Below are positions 33,109 to 44,500 of a stretch of DNA of 64,000 nucleotides, one piece after another. Below the pieces are notes generated by a model. That model saw only the letters and a program-made list of their open reading frames with translations. It was not told the DNA's origin and did not search any database. Position numbers and translations under genes: made by a program. Every line of letters starts with the position of its first letter. Positions within the stretch are counted from its first letter, which is position 1. The DNA is from Chlorella sorokiniana (lineage: Eukaryota; Chlorophyta; Trebouxiophyceae; Chlorellales; Chlorellaceae): positions 1,426,001-1,490,000 of the forward strand of contig CP084614.1 of the NCBI GenBank assembly GCA_025917655.1. Direction: 5' to 3'.

Positions 33109-34718
33109 ATGCCTCTGCTGGGCCTCCTGGGGTATGGGGGGCTGGCCAGCTGCGCGCTGGGCGGCCTGCTGGCGCTGGTGGGCGTGGCCAAGGGGCACCA
33201 AGCGCGTGAGCTGGACGCAGCGGTGAAGGTGGAGAGCCTGGGAGAGCTGAAGCAGCTGCTGGCGCTGGTGCCGCTCATTGTGGCGGTGACGGGGCGCGTG
33301 ATGGCGCCCAAGCCGTGCCGCTGCGAGATGAGCGAGTGCGAGGCGGCCATCGTGCAGGTGGGGAGGGGATGCACCTCGTTCCGTTGCTTGCATGGTACTC
33401 GCTGTGCATGTTATTGAACTCGATTGAGCGGCGGTCATCCGGCCGTTTTCCAGCCTCCACCGTGACGCCACGCTGTGAGCCAACCGCCCTCGGCCGCAGA
33501 TGCGGGAGGAGAAGAAGACGGAGCAGCGCGCTTCCGGCTCCGTCTGGGTGGGCAACAGCCAGCTGCTGCGGGAGAGCCTGCGGGAGACGGAGTGGGCGCT
33601 GACCGACGGCAGCCGCGTGGAGCTGCCGGTGGAGGCGGGGCGGCGGGCCGAAGGGGACTTCCTGCAGATGTCGGGCGACCGCCTGTGAGGGGGGCCGTGT
33701 AGAAGGGGGCGCGCGCGGACCGGCCGCCGCCTGCTTGCTGCAAGCTGGTTGCCTTCTGCCCAAGCTCAAAGCAGGAAGCTTCTGTTTTCATTCCACATGT
33801 GCGACCGCACAAGCCCTGCCGCGTCACCCGATGCTGACCCTCACCGCGCCTGCTGCCCTCGCCGCACCCTGGCTGGCAGCATCCCTGACAGCGACGAGAG
33901 CCTGCTGGGGCGGGTGGTGGACGAGATGAAGGGCAGCCGCAGCGTGGGCGTGCGGCGCGTCGAGTACATGCTGCCCGTGGGCACCCCGCTGACTGCGGTG
34001 GGGGAGCTGCGCGCCGCCGTGGAGCACCCCTCCGCCTTCCAGGTGCGCTGCGCAGGGCGCCCGAGGGCAGGGCCCAGCCCTGCATCGGCCTGCGGTCGTC
34101 CTGTCAGCTGCCTTGCCAGCAGCCAGCGCGCCTGTTGGGGGCCCTGCCTGCGATGAGCGCTCCAGCGCCACATGCACGCCGCGCGCTGCCCTGCTTGCGC
34201 TGCACCCCGCAGGGTGCGGTGCGTCGAGGCGGCAAGATGCTGGTGCTGGGGGAGCCCCGCAGCGGCCCCTTTTTGTTCAGCCGCCAGCCGCTGCCGGAGC
34301 TGGTTGCTTCGCTGCAGTCCAGCTCTCTGGCCTGCCAGCAGTGGGCCGCCGCGTTCGCCGCTGTGGGGGCCAGCATGCTGGTGACGGCGGGCGTGCAGTA
34401 CGCGCTGATGTGGCAGCGCCAGCGCCGCCTCCGCGCGGGTGGAGAAGGCGCTGCGCGATCGGGCGGCGGCAGAGGGTGCGGCTGCAAACGCGGGGCGCCC
34501 GGGACGGCGGGCAGTACCGCGGCAAGGGAAGCGGGCGGCATGGGGGCTGACGACGGCGGCGTATCGAGCGGCCTGTGCGTCGTGTGCTTGAGCGCTCCTG
34601 CGACACCGTCTTCCCCTCCTGCGGACACATGTGCGCCTGCAGCAGGTGCTCGGGCGGCCTGTCGCGGTGCCCCATCTGCCGCTCCCGCGGCGGGCCCATA
34701 CGCGTGTACACCACTTAG
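33109..34718 (+). CDS. SP1/MUL1-type organelle outer-membrane RING E3 ubiquitin ligase
   Basis: SP1 in the chloroplast envelope and MUL1/MAPL in mitochondria ubiquitinate outer-membrane proteins. Four exons (33109-33357, 33500-33684, 33880-34042, 34213-34718) would give about 367 aa. The N-terminal membrane segment is GYGGLASCALGGLLALVGVA (about residues 8-27). The GIDE domain follows, with VTGRVMAPKPCRCEMSECEA, SDESLLGRVVDEMKGSR and GGKMLVLGEPRSGPFLFSRQ. A second membrane helix is FAAVGASMLVTAGVQYALM. The C-terminal RING has CVVCLERSCDTVFPSCGHMC, then CSGGLSRCPICRSRGG. The RING is split between frames at 34588-34592; one extra G restores it. Further breaks probably lie in the linker before it (34440-34560). 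Which organelle it serves cannot be told from sequence. Confidence 0.85.
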
Positions 34719-35084
34719 TGGGCTGGCGGGCCCGTTGCTTCCAGCTGGATCCTCAGCACAGCCATGTATACTCGAAGACTGCGAGTGCATTTCTGTCATT
34801 TTATGAATGCCCTTACCCCCAAGTTTTCCTCCTGCTCGGCTGCTTTGCGTGCTCGCCATTCGCGTTTGACAGGCACTTGCATTTCGCCGGCAGCTCATCC
34901 GCTGCCAACCTCATGCTTTTTAAACGAAATGTTCCATTGTTAGCTCCAGGTTAGTAAAGACGAGCCCTGGGGGAGCGTGTGCCAGAGAGAGCGGCGGAGC
35001 GGCGGCAAGGCAGCTGGCATGCCGCACACAGCAGGGCACCACATTAGCCACAGCGCACCCTGCCAATTCACCCTCTTTCATACC
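34719..35084 (+). promoter_or_regulatory. Intergenic region SP1 to tryptophan synthase
   Basis: 366 bp between same-strand genes: SP1 3' UTR (AT-richer at 34780-34950) then the TrpB promoter and 5' UTR. No recognisable motif or TGTAA. Confidence 0.35.
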
Positions 35085-37858
35085 ATGCAGTCCACAGCCC
35101 GTACTACCACGGGTTCTTTGAGGGCCGCGTCGCCCCAGCAGCGGCAGGCTGGTTCCCAGCAGCAGCTGCTTGCGGCGACCCAGCAGCGGCGCCCCAACAG
35201 GTCCAACCGACGTGCAGTAACCAAGTGCACCATGGCACCAGCCCCTGAGGTTCTTAAGATGCGGCCCGACCCCACCGGCCGCTTTGGTGGCGTCTACGGT
35301 GGCCGCTATGTGCCCGAGACTCTGATCGTCGCTCTGGATGAGCTCACAGCGGCCTACGAGGAGGCTATGAAGGATCCCGCCTTCCTGGTGAGCACGAGTC
35401 TCGTTCAGGCCCGGCATGCCCCCCTCCCCGCGGTTTCTCAATGTCAATGCCACAATTATGTGCGCAGGAGGAGTTTGAAAGGCTGCTGAAGCAGTATGTG
35501 GGCCGCCCGTCCCCTCTGTACCACGCCGAGCGCCTGTCGGAGCACTACCGCAGGTGCGGCGGCGTGAGGCTGGCGCTGCACCCTGCTTGCTGCCTGCGCC
35601 GAAGGCGGGATGGGCAGCTTAAAATTAGTGGTGTAAGGGATGAGGCTGATCAGAAGTTCGTGACGTGACACTCTTGGCTGCCCAATGTTGCCGGCTTGTG
35701 AGCGCCTGCATGCCGCCGCTGCCGCTGCCGCTTGCGCAGGCCCGACGGCAGCCGCCCGAGATCTACCTGAAGCGCGAGGACCTGAACCACACCGGCGCCC
35801 ACAAGATCAACAACTCGCTGGGCCAGGCGCTGCTGTGCAAGCGCATGGGCAAGAAGCGCATCATCGCCGAGACGGGCGCCGGGCAGCACGGCGTGGCCAC
35901 GGTGCGCGCTGGCCCTGGCCGCCGCTGCATGCCTGCCAGGGAGAGCTCCTCCCTTGCTTCAGGCCGCCGACGCAGCCCTGCAAGCTATCCTGCAAAGCGT
36001 GCACTGCGCGTGCCGTGCCCTCGCTTTGCACCCGAACCAAGCGTGGCGGCGTGCGTGTGCCTGCTCCGCGCAGGCCACCGTGTGCGCGCGGGAGGGCCTG
36101 GAGTGCGTGGTGTACATGGGGGAGAAGGACATGGAGCGCCAGGCGCTCAACGTGTTCCGCATGCGGCTGCTGGGCGCGGAGGTGCGGGCGGTGACCAGCG
36201 GCACGCGCACGCTCAAGGACGCCACCAGCGAGGCCATCCGCGACTGGGTGACCAACGTGGAGACCACGCACTACATCCTGGGCTCGGTGGCGGGCCCCCA
36301 CCCCTTCCCCATGATGGTGCGTGGCTGGTTGGTGTTTGGGGGAGGAAGGGGGGCTGGCTGTGGGCCGGGCTGGCAGGGTGGGGGCCAGGGTTGTTGATGG
36401 GCGGCAGTCATGAGAGCGGGCTGCTTGCTGGTGCCGCCTCATCACAGCCCTGGCCACACGTGGGGAGAGCTGCCTTTCACCGCCCCCCCCCACACACCCA
36501 CACCCCACCCCCACCCACACACCCACACCGCCCCCAGGTGCGCGACTTCCACTCATGCATCGGGCGGGAGACGCGGCGCCAGGCGCAGGAGCAGTGGGGC
36601 GGCAAGCCCGACATCCTGGTGGCCTGCGTGGGCGGCGGCTCCAACGCCATGGGCCTCTTCAACGAGTTCGTGGAGGACGAGGACGTGCGCCTGATCGGCG
36701 TGGAGGCGGGTGAGGCGGGCGGCAGCGCCCGGCTGGATGTGCCAGGGTGTGCCGCAGTGCGGGCGCGTGTTACTACGGCACGGACAGCCCTGTGCACTGC
36801 TGCTCAGCCGCCGAGCCGGCGTGCACCCTGCGCAGGCGGCGAGGGCGTCAACACGCCCAAGCACGCGGCCACGCTGACCCTGGGCAAGCCGGGCGTGCTG
36901 CACGGCTCCTACTCGCTGCTCATCCAGGATGAGGAGGGGCAGGTGGTGGATCCCCACTCTATTTCGGCAGGGTGAGGCGGCGGCGCGGCACCCCGCGGGT
37001 GCCGGTCCCCTCATTTGCGGAACGCTCTTGGCTCTTTGTGCTGCTGCAGGGCTGCTGCCGCTGCCTGCTGCCTGCAGCAGTGCAGCCAGGGGCAGCGCGG
37101 TGTGCCCAGCAGCGCTGCCGGCACCCGGGCAAACTCACCCAGTGCGTGACCTGCCTGCGTGCCTGCCTGCCCACCCCCCGTCCACCCCTGCAGCCTGGAC
37201 TACCCTGGCGTGGGCCCCGAGCACTCGTTCCTCAAGGATGTCGGCCGCGCCGAGTACCACGCGGTCACGGGTGCGCCGCATGCCCCTGCCTGTGCTGCAG
37301 CAAGGGAGAGGGAGGGGGGTAATTTAGCGCAGCCCTGTAGGATGGGCAGTGCCAGGCAGGTCATAACCGTTCCGTGCCCCCTGCCCCTGCGCGTTCACTC
37401 TTCGCACAGCCTTGCGCTTTCCTCCAACCCTCACCACTCCCTCGCCATGCAGACGAGGAGGCGCTGCAGGCGTTCCAGGACCTGTCCCGCCTGGAGGGCA
37501 TCATCCCCGCCCTGGAGACCTCCCACGCCCTGGCCTTCCTCAACACGCTGTGCCCCACGGTGCCCGACGGCACCCGCATCGTCCTCAACTGCAGCGGCCG
37601 CGGCGACAAGGACGTGACGGTGGGTTGGCAGGCGGGGCCATCCGCTGGGGCAACGCCCGGCTGCAACGGCACAAGAGAATCTGCCTGCCCATCGTCTTGG
37701 CGAGGGCCAGAGGGGCCATGGCAACATGTGCTTTGGGATAGGACCGTGGTTCTGGCCATCGCGCACCCATGTCTTGACGCCCGCATTCTGCCCCTCCGCC
37801 CCTGCAGAACGCTGCCAACTACCTGCCGCACTTGGCCACCGGCAAGCCTGCGCAGTAG
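35085..37858 (+). CDS. TSB: Tryptophan synthase beta subunit, plastid
   Basis: TrpB condenses indole with serine using PLP in the last step of tryptophan synthesis. Nine exons (35085-35387, 35468-35553, 35740-35901, 36074-36316, 36538-36709, 36836-36971, 37194-37270, 37453-37619, 37808-37858) give about 465 aa. The first 55 or so residues are rich in Ser, Arg and Gln, as in a transit peptide. Then come [33 protein letters not shown] (the PLP lysine), [46 protein letters not shown] (phosphate binding), [23 protein letters not shown] and a C-terminal [10 protein letters not shown]. One base is missing near 35741-35760 (RPDGS.. to PEIYLKR); no alternative acceptor fixes the phase. Confidence 0.95.
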
Positions 37859-38060
37859 GCGCCAGATGTGCGGCAGCTGCATCGCCTCGGTGGATGCTGT
37901 CCCTTCCTGCCCGCGCTCTTCCGTGCCGCTCGACCCCTTTACCACCTGTCTGTTTTCCTGCCGCAATTCTGGCCCTTGTTGAGGGCACGTGGCCGAGTGC
38001 GCCAGCACCCTGCCATCTGCCGCAACGCATGCTCCACATCGCTCGCTGCGCGCCTGCGCA

Positions 38061-41000
38061 TCATTTCATAACCAGTCTCCCCATCCAATTCCTGCCTGGG
38101 CATTGCTCAGAGCCATTGTTGCAAAGTGCAAGCATCATGCTATGCCAAGCACAAAGCAGCACATCAAGAGGCCCGTGCGATTGTGGCGGTTCAGCAGGAG
38201 CACTCGGGCAGAAGCTGCAAGGTCTACAGCTCGGCATGGACCTGTCCCGCATCTGCACCGCCCCGCCCACCAGCTGCTCCTGCATCCGCATCCCCGCTCG
38301 CTGCTGCCTCCTGCGCTGCCACACCGCCCCGTGCTGCTGCCCCTCCTCCGCCCCCATGCCCCCCTCCGTTGGCTGCCCCAGAGCCCTGGGCTGCTCTGCT
38401 ATTGAGCCAGTGGATCCCTGGCCGTGATGCCCAGGCTCCTGCTGCGGCCCAGCGGGTTGCTGCACCTCTGCCGGCGCCGCCTGCTCCTCGGGCGGTATCA
38501 CCAGGCTGGCATACTCCTCCTCCAGCTCCCGAGCAATCTCCTGCGCCTGCGCCGAGCGGCAACCCAGCTCAGCCAAGCAACCAGGAGCACATGGCGGCCT
38601 GTCTGGGCCCTGCGGCCTGCACAGCGCAGGCACTGGCGGCAGCCCTTACCACGGCGCACTCGCGGTGAAGCTCCTCGGAGGGCGGGCACATCCGCAGGTG
38701 GCGGTCGCAGAAAGCCTCGTTCAGCCGCGCCAGCACCTGCGGCGCATGGGGCGCAGCGCGCGCAGCGGGGGTTGGGAGCGCTTCTCGGCACTGAATGGTC
38801 CGCCGCCGCATTTATGCCCAGTACACAGCCTGCCGTGGCTGAATCGTCTGGCAGCCCCGCCGCTCGCCTCTATTGCCAGCAAGTCTCTCAACCTCTCCAG
38901 GCCGGTGGTTACCAGGGCAGAGGGGCGCGGCGGATGCGCAAACAAGCCGCGTTTGGTGTGCCGCGGGTCGGAGCTGCAGCAGCGGGAGACAGACAAGGTG
39001 TTGGCCATGCTAATGCAGCAAGATCGCGTCTCAAACCGATGCCATCCTACAAGCCTGGCGCCGCACTCTGCCGCCCCGCTGCCAGCCCCACCTCAGACTC
39101 CAGGGCGGGCAGGCCAGGGCATCAAAGTCGTAGTGCCAGTGCTTGTCAAAGGAGTAGCCGGTGCCAGACACGTTCCACAGGATGCCGTAGTGCAGCAGCC
39201 GCACCGGATCTGCGGGCAGCGGACGCACACGCACCGGCAGCACGACATCAGCGGCAGGCGCGCAGCCGCGACAGGGGCACAGTCTGGGAAGGCACCTGGT
39301 GCGCGCAGCGGCGTGGCTTCCTCCGCTGCCGGCGGCTTGACGGCCCAGCCAGCCATCCGGCTCAGCCACCACCGCGCTGATTGCGCAACACAGCGGGACA
39401 CAGCAGTGCAGCCTCCACCCGCCTCACCAACAGGGCAGCCCAGCCGACAGCAGGAAACGGGCCGGGAGCTGCTCTCACCTGCCGCGTGCTCCGGGCCCAC
39501 CTCGTATCCTGGGTAGAGCATGGCGGTGGGGTGCACCGTGTGCCACACACCCCGCCCGCGCGCAGCCAAACGAGTAGCCGTACATCTCCGCGATCCAGGG
39601 CCGCTCGCCGTGCTGCGCGTACGCGTCCCCGGTCAGGTGCCATGCCTGGGGTGGCGGGATGGCGGGATGGGGATGGGTTGGGCACGGCGACGGCTCAGGC
39701 CGACACTCGACCATCGCTGTCCCTAGCCATCGGCGGGTGGCATGTGCAGCATTCCTGCGTTACCACGGCCCATCCCGTATGGAGGCGGTGGGCGCAGAGT
39801 GCCTGGCTCCACCGCCCTTTCCTGCTCAGAGCACGCCAACACAAAACGGGCAGACACGTGCAAGCGAACTGCCTGCACTCACCGCCGCCGCCACTCTTAG
39901 TTTTTCCGACTTTAGGGTGTGGTCCCCCCCCCACACACACACACACACCCGGGCCACCCCTCCTTTCCTCCCCCGCCCACCACAACAATCACTGCTGTCC
40001 TGCTGTCACCCCCACCCACCCCCCGCCCCGCGTTCCATCCCACCTCAGGGTCGAAGCGCACGTCCTCCGAGATGCGCAGCCAGAGCGGCAGCACGCGGCG
40101 CAGGTCCTCCCGCTCCATCAGCGTGAACCCGCCCACCTGGTCGCCCCGCCGCCCCGCGGGCCCCGCCGCCGTGTCCTGCCGCGGAGCCACGCCCGCCGCG
40201 TGGCGCAGCGCCAGCTCGTTGGTCACCCCTGCACGGCGATCGCCCGGGGGCGGGGCCTGCCTCAAGCGCTCGCGCAGCTGCAGTCGCCCGAGGCTGCCCA
40301 GCCAGGCCGGGAGGGCAACGCAGATTGAGCGGCAGCGCAGGCGGCCGCCCCCTCACCGACGAGATAGCCAAAGAAGCCGCTGATGGCTGTGCCCGGCGCG
40401 GCCCCCAGCTCCTGCATCCATGTGCGCCAAAGCAAGTCGAATTTCCCCAGCAGGCCCTCCCGTGCGGAGGGCGCATGCCTTGCCAGCCAGGTGACCCAGC
40501 CAGCCTGGGCCAGGCGCTGCACACGAGGCTGGACAACGGCGGCGCGCAGGGCGCCCACCTGGGGCAGCAGCGGGCGCCGCATGACCATGTCGGCGTCAAT
40601 GACCAGCACAAAGTCCTCGGCCACGTGGGTGCGCGCCATCCAGTCCAGCACGGCCACCGGCTTGTTGATGCCGGGGTACACTGGGGAGGGCGGGGGAGAG
40701 GGGGGGGTCGGTACCGCTGGCAGCACCCGCAGTGCCGCCATGCCTGCAAGCCGGCGAGCATGCCGCTGAGCATGTTTGGACCCGCAGCGCCGCAGCCGCG
40801 CGTGCGCACCGTCGCCTGTGCGTGGGTGGACGCTGTAGGAGGGGGCCACGTGGGTGCTGATGCCCAGCTCCGCATCGAGGTCCTTGTCGGCCTGCGGGAA
40901 GGCGCCCCACTCCTTCTGTGTGCAGCTGACCAGCCGCGTGAGGGGCCCAGGGTGCCCGACTTGCGCAGCGTGTACACGATGCCAATGGTCTGCCTGGAAA

Positions 41001-41253
41001 GGGCAAGGCAAGCGGGCCGGCGAGGGCGAGGCGTCGAAAAACAAAAGTTGAGCGGCAGGGGCCGGGCGGCAGCAGCAGGCAGGCAAGGAGCGGCAGCAGC
41101 TTCCTAGGTGTCGCCGCACCATGTAAAGTACTGACTGCAATCCGTGGCGATCAATGTGTGCGTGGTGGGCTCCGCCGCTGCTGCCGCAACTTCAAGCGAG
41201 GTTGCGCTTGCAAGCAGCAGGGATAGCAAGCACAGGGGGTACAGTTTGTTCAT
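38061..41253 (-). CDS. Peptidyl-serine alpha-galactosyltransferase (SGT1/SERGT family)
   Basis: Enzymes of this family add galactose to serines of hydroxyproline-rich cell-wall glycoproteins in the secretory pathway. The ATG at 41253 starts a clear signal peptide (MNKLYPLCLLSLLLASATSL). It is followed by HTLIATDCSQYFTW, joined in phase to QTIGIVYTLRKSGTLG. Then come LTRLVSCTQKEWGAFPQADK, KPVAVLDWMARTHVAEDFVL, the DxD-containing VIDADMVMRRPLLP (about 40600), AISGFFGYLVG, GVTNELALRHA, GGFTLMEREDLRRVLPLW, RPWIAEMYGYSFG, HPTAMLYPGYEVGPEH, LLHYGILWNVSGTGYSFDKH and a Cys-containing AFCDRHLRMCPPS. The tail after EIARELEEEYASLV is low-complexity and the stop at 38061 is uncertain. One missing G lies at 40946-40948. 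Confidence 0.82.
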
Positions 41254-41574
41254 TTTTGCAGTGCTATATTTGACTGTATTCCAAGCGATTCCCCATTCCG
41301 TGCACAAAAGAGCAAACCCCAAACCAAAGGGAACTTGGAAAAAGGGAGACTCAGCAGAAAACTTCGTGGATAAGGGTGGGAATGCGATGAATGATCTGCA
41401 GTTCTGACCGTAAGCGTCTTCACAAACTCTCTGCCGCTGTGGCGCCACTGCGCGTGAACAGCGCGAATCCGCATGGCAGTGTTGGATTGCAATGTAGCGG
41501 AGGCGCCCCACCAAACAAGCATGACGAAAGTCGAGGCTCTTGCCGCCCGCCCCTGTGGGCTCCTGCAGCACTGC
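41254..41574 (-). promoter_or_regulatory. Intergenic region ValRS to serine galactosyltransferase
   Basis: About 320 bp between two same-strand genes, relatively AT-rich (41250-41400) near the galactosyltransferase start. It must hold the ValRS 3' UTR and the next promoter. Confidence 0.35.
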
Positions 41575-44500
41575 TCACGCCAGGCTGCTGAACTTGGCAA
41601 TCTTCTCCTGGATCATGCCCAGCTGCTCCGCCATCTCCGCCGCCTGCTGCTTCACCTCCGCCACCACCTTCTCTGGCGCCTTGTCCACAAACTTCTTGTT
41701 GGACAGGCGGCCCTGCAGCGCGCCCAGCTCCTTCTCCAGCTTGCCCTGCTGCTTCTGCAGCCGCTCGATCTCCTTGGCTGCGGCACGCAGGCAGAGGCGG
41801 CGCCAGACAGAACACCAAGGTTGAATTCTTCACAACACTCCCACAAGCGGCCCGGCTGTCAGGCCTGCAGCCGAGGCTGCCCACAGCGGCGAAGCAATCG
41901 CAGGGGCAGGTGGGCGGGGGCACGCACCTGCGTCAAACAGGCCGGCCATGGGCAGGAAGGCCTCCAGGCCCTCCCGCACCACAAGCTCGATCTGGCCCTT
42001 CTGCCCCGTCAGCGCCGCGCCCTCCTCGGCGCCCACAAACGACACCTGGCAAGGTGGGGACCACACACGTGGGAGTTGAGGGTGCGCAGCTTGCGCAACT
42101 GGACTCAAGCGTGGAGACTGGCCAGCAGGCGGGGGAGCAGCAGCGGCTGGTCGGCATCGATGCGGCTTCTGCCCACAGCCCTCCCACGCCCACCGCACCC
42201 ACCAAGCCCCCACCAACCTGCTCCTGATCCAGCTTGGCCAGCAGCGCCAGCACCGGCGCCTCCGCCTCCAGCGCGGCGCGCAGCTCGGGGGAAGCCACCC
42301 GGAAGGTGGCCGCCACCTTGCGCCCAGGCTCCACGCCGTACTCGGCCCGCGCGTTGCGCACCGCGCGCACGGCGGCCTGCAGCGCCTCGAACTGCGCGTC
42401 GGCGGCCGCGTCCACGGCGGCATCGGCGGCGGGCCAGGGCGCTGAGATGAGGGCGGGGCCGGTGTGCGGCGTGGCCTGCACGGGGCGCAGCTGGGCGGGG
42501 GGCTTCACGGCGCTGGCAGCAGTCTCGGCAGAAGGCCGCAGGCTGGTCTGCTGCAGGCGGGCGGGGGCAGGGTGTGGGGTGTGGCATGCCAGGTGTGGCA
42601 GCCCGCCCACCTGCCACATTTCCTCGGTGATGAAGGGCATGAAGGGGTGGGAGAGCTTGAGGATCTTGTCGTACACGTACACCAGCACGGAGCGGGTCTG
42701 CAGCAGGCACAGCGGGCCCAGGGCAGCGCGGTTGGAGTGACGTGGCGCCTGTCAATAGGCCCGCAAGCAGGGTGGGGCCAGGCATCGCGGGCAACCGAGT
42801 AATTGCCGCGGGGCCTCGCACCTGCGCCGCCGCGCCCTCGTCGCCGCCGTACAGCCGCGCCTTTGCCGCCTCGATGTACCAGTCGGCGAAGTCGGACCAC
42901 ACAAACTCGTACAGCAGGCGCCCAGCCTCGCCAAAGTCAAACCTGGGGGAGGGGGCAGCCGGCGTGGTTGCTTGCCGCGGCAGACTGCTGCTGTGCGGTG
43001 TCGTGTCTCGGGGCACGGTGGCGGGCGCCCCCTGAGCCCTCGCCCCCGCTCACCGCTCGTGCGCCGCGGTGATGTCCCGCACGGTGCGGTGCAGCGCCGA
43101 CACCACCCATCGCTCGGGAGGGCAAGGTGCGCTGCCGCTTCCGCGCTGCTCAAGTCGACGGCCGCCAGGCGCGCCCACTCGCCCTCGTCCACCTTCTCCA
43201 GGTTGAACAGCACAAACTTGCCGGCGTTCCACAGCTTGTTGGTGAAGTTGCGGGAGGCGTTGACGCGGTCCAGGCTGCGGGGCGGGCGGTTGGGAGGCGG
43301 TTGAACTGGTGCAGCCCCTGGTTGAGGCAGGCCTTCAGGCCGAGATGCGGCCGGCTGCAGGCAGCAGCCAGGCATTATCACCACAGTGAGGTGCAGGAAT
43401 GTGGCCGCACCTGAGGTTCAGGTCCTGGCCGGGCGACGTGCCGGTGGCAAGCGTGAAACGCAGCGCATCTACGGCAGAGGAGGGCAGAAGAGGGCAACAC
43501 TTTGCCGAGCTTGAGGGATGGTCGAGGCTGCGGACGACCGGCAGCTGCAGGCGATGTGTGTCAGGCAGCCGTGCCGGTCAGTTCCACTGGATCGCCGGGC
43601 AGCAGGGCAGGCAGGCGCAGGAGGTACAGGAGCGGTGCGCACCCGCCCCGTACTGCGCCACCGTCTCCACCGGGTCCACCACGTTGCCCAGGCTCTTGCT
43701 CATCTTGCGCCCCCTCTCGTCCCGCACCAGGCCGTGCAGGTAGACGGTGTGGAAGGGCGGGCGCCCCGTGAACTCCAGGCCCATCATGGCCATGCGAGCC
43801 ACCCAGAAGAAGAGGATGTCGTGGCCCGTCTCCATCACGCTCGTGGGGTAGAAGCTGGAGGGGGGCATGGGGCATGAGATTCAGCAGGCACACCTCATCA
43901 ACACGTGGCTGCCATCTGAAGCTCATGCAGGCCGCGCCCAGCAGGCCCAGCAGGCCCAGCAGGGGCCAGCCCCCTGGGCGCCCGCCCCTCACCGTTCCAG
44001 GTCGGGCGTGGCGGCGGGCCAGCCAAGGGTGGAGAAGGGCCAGAGGCCCGACGAGAACCAGGTGTCCAGCACGTCGCTCTCCTGCTTCAGGGCGACGCCG
44101 CCGCCGTACCGCTGCTCAGCCGCCGCCCGCGCATCCTCCTCGCTCTTGGCCACCACGTACCGGTCTGAGGAGGAGGCGGCTGCTGCCTCTTCGGCGCTAT
44201 CAAACACGTACCTGCAGGAGCATGTGTGTGTTGGGGGGGCAATCAAGGGGTGCCCTGAGGATCACACGGGGCAAGCCAGAAAGTGCCGCCATCAAAGCAA
44301 CAGCCCCACCCGGCTTCGAGCGGCCAGCAGTACTGCAAGGCTGCAGGAAAAGGTGCTGGGGGCTAGCGGTGTGGCCTGATCGCGGGCCGACCCAGGCTGC
44401 GACCTGCACTGCCCGCCCACGCCGCCGCTCACCACACGGGTATGCGGTGGCCCCACCACAGCTGCCGCGAGATGCACCAGTCCTTGATGTTCTCCAGCCA

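Noticed and set aside
36480-36537. CA/CCCA-rich tract as a minisatellite or regulatory element
   Set aside because: It ends in CCCCCAG directly at a TrpB exon and is better explained as a polypyrimidine tract.
42105-43016. Long open frames antisense or out of frame to ValRS, PEPCK and other genes
   Set aside because: These are shadow frames produced by high GC; none shows conserved motifs.
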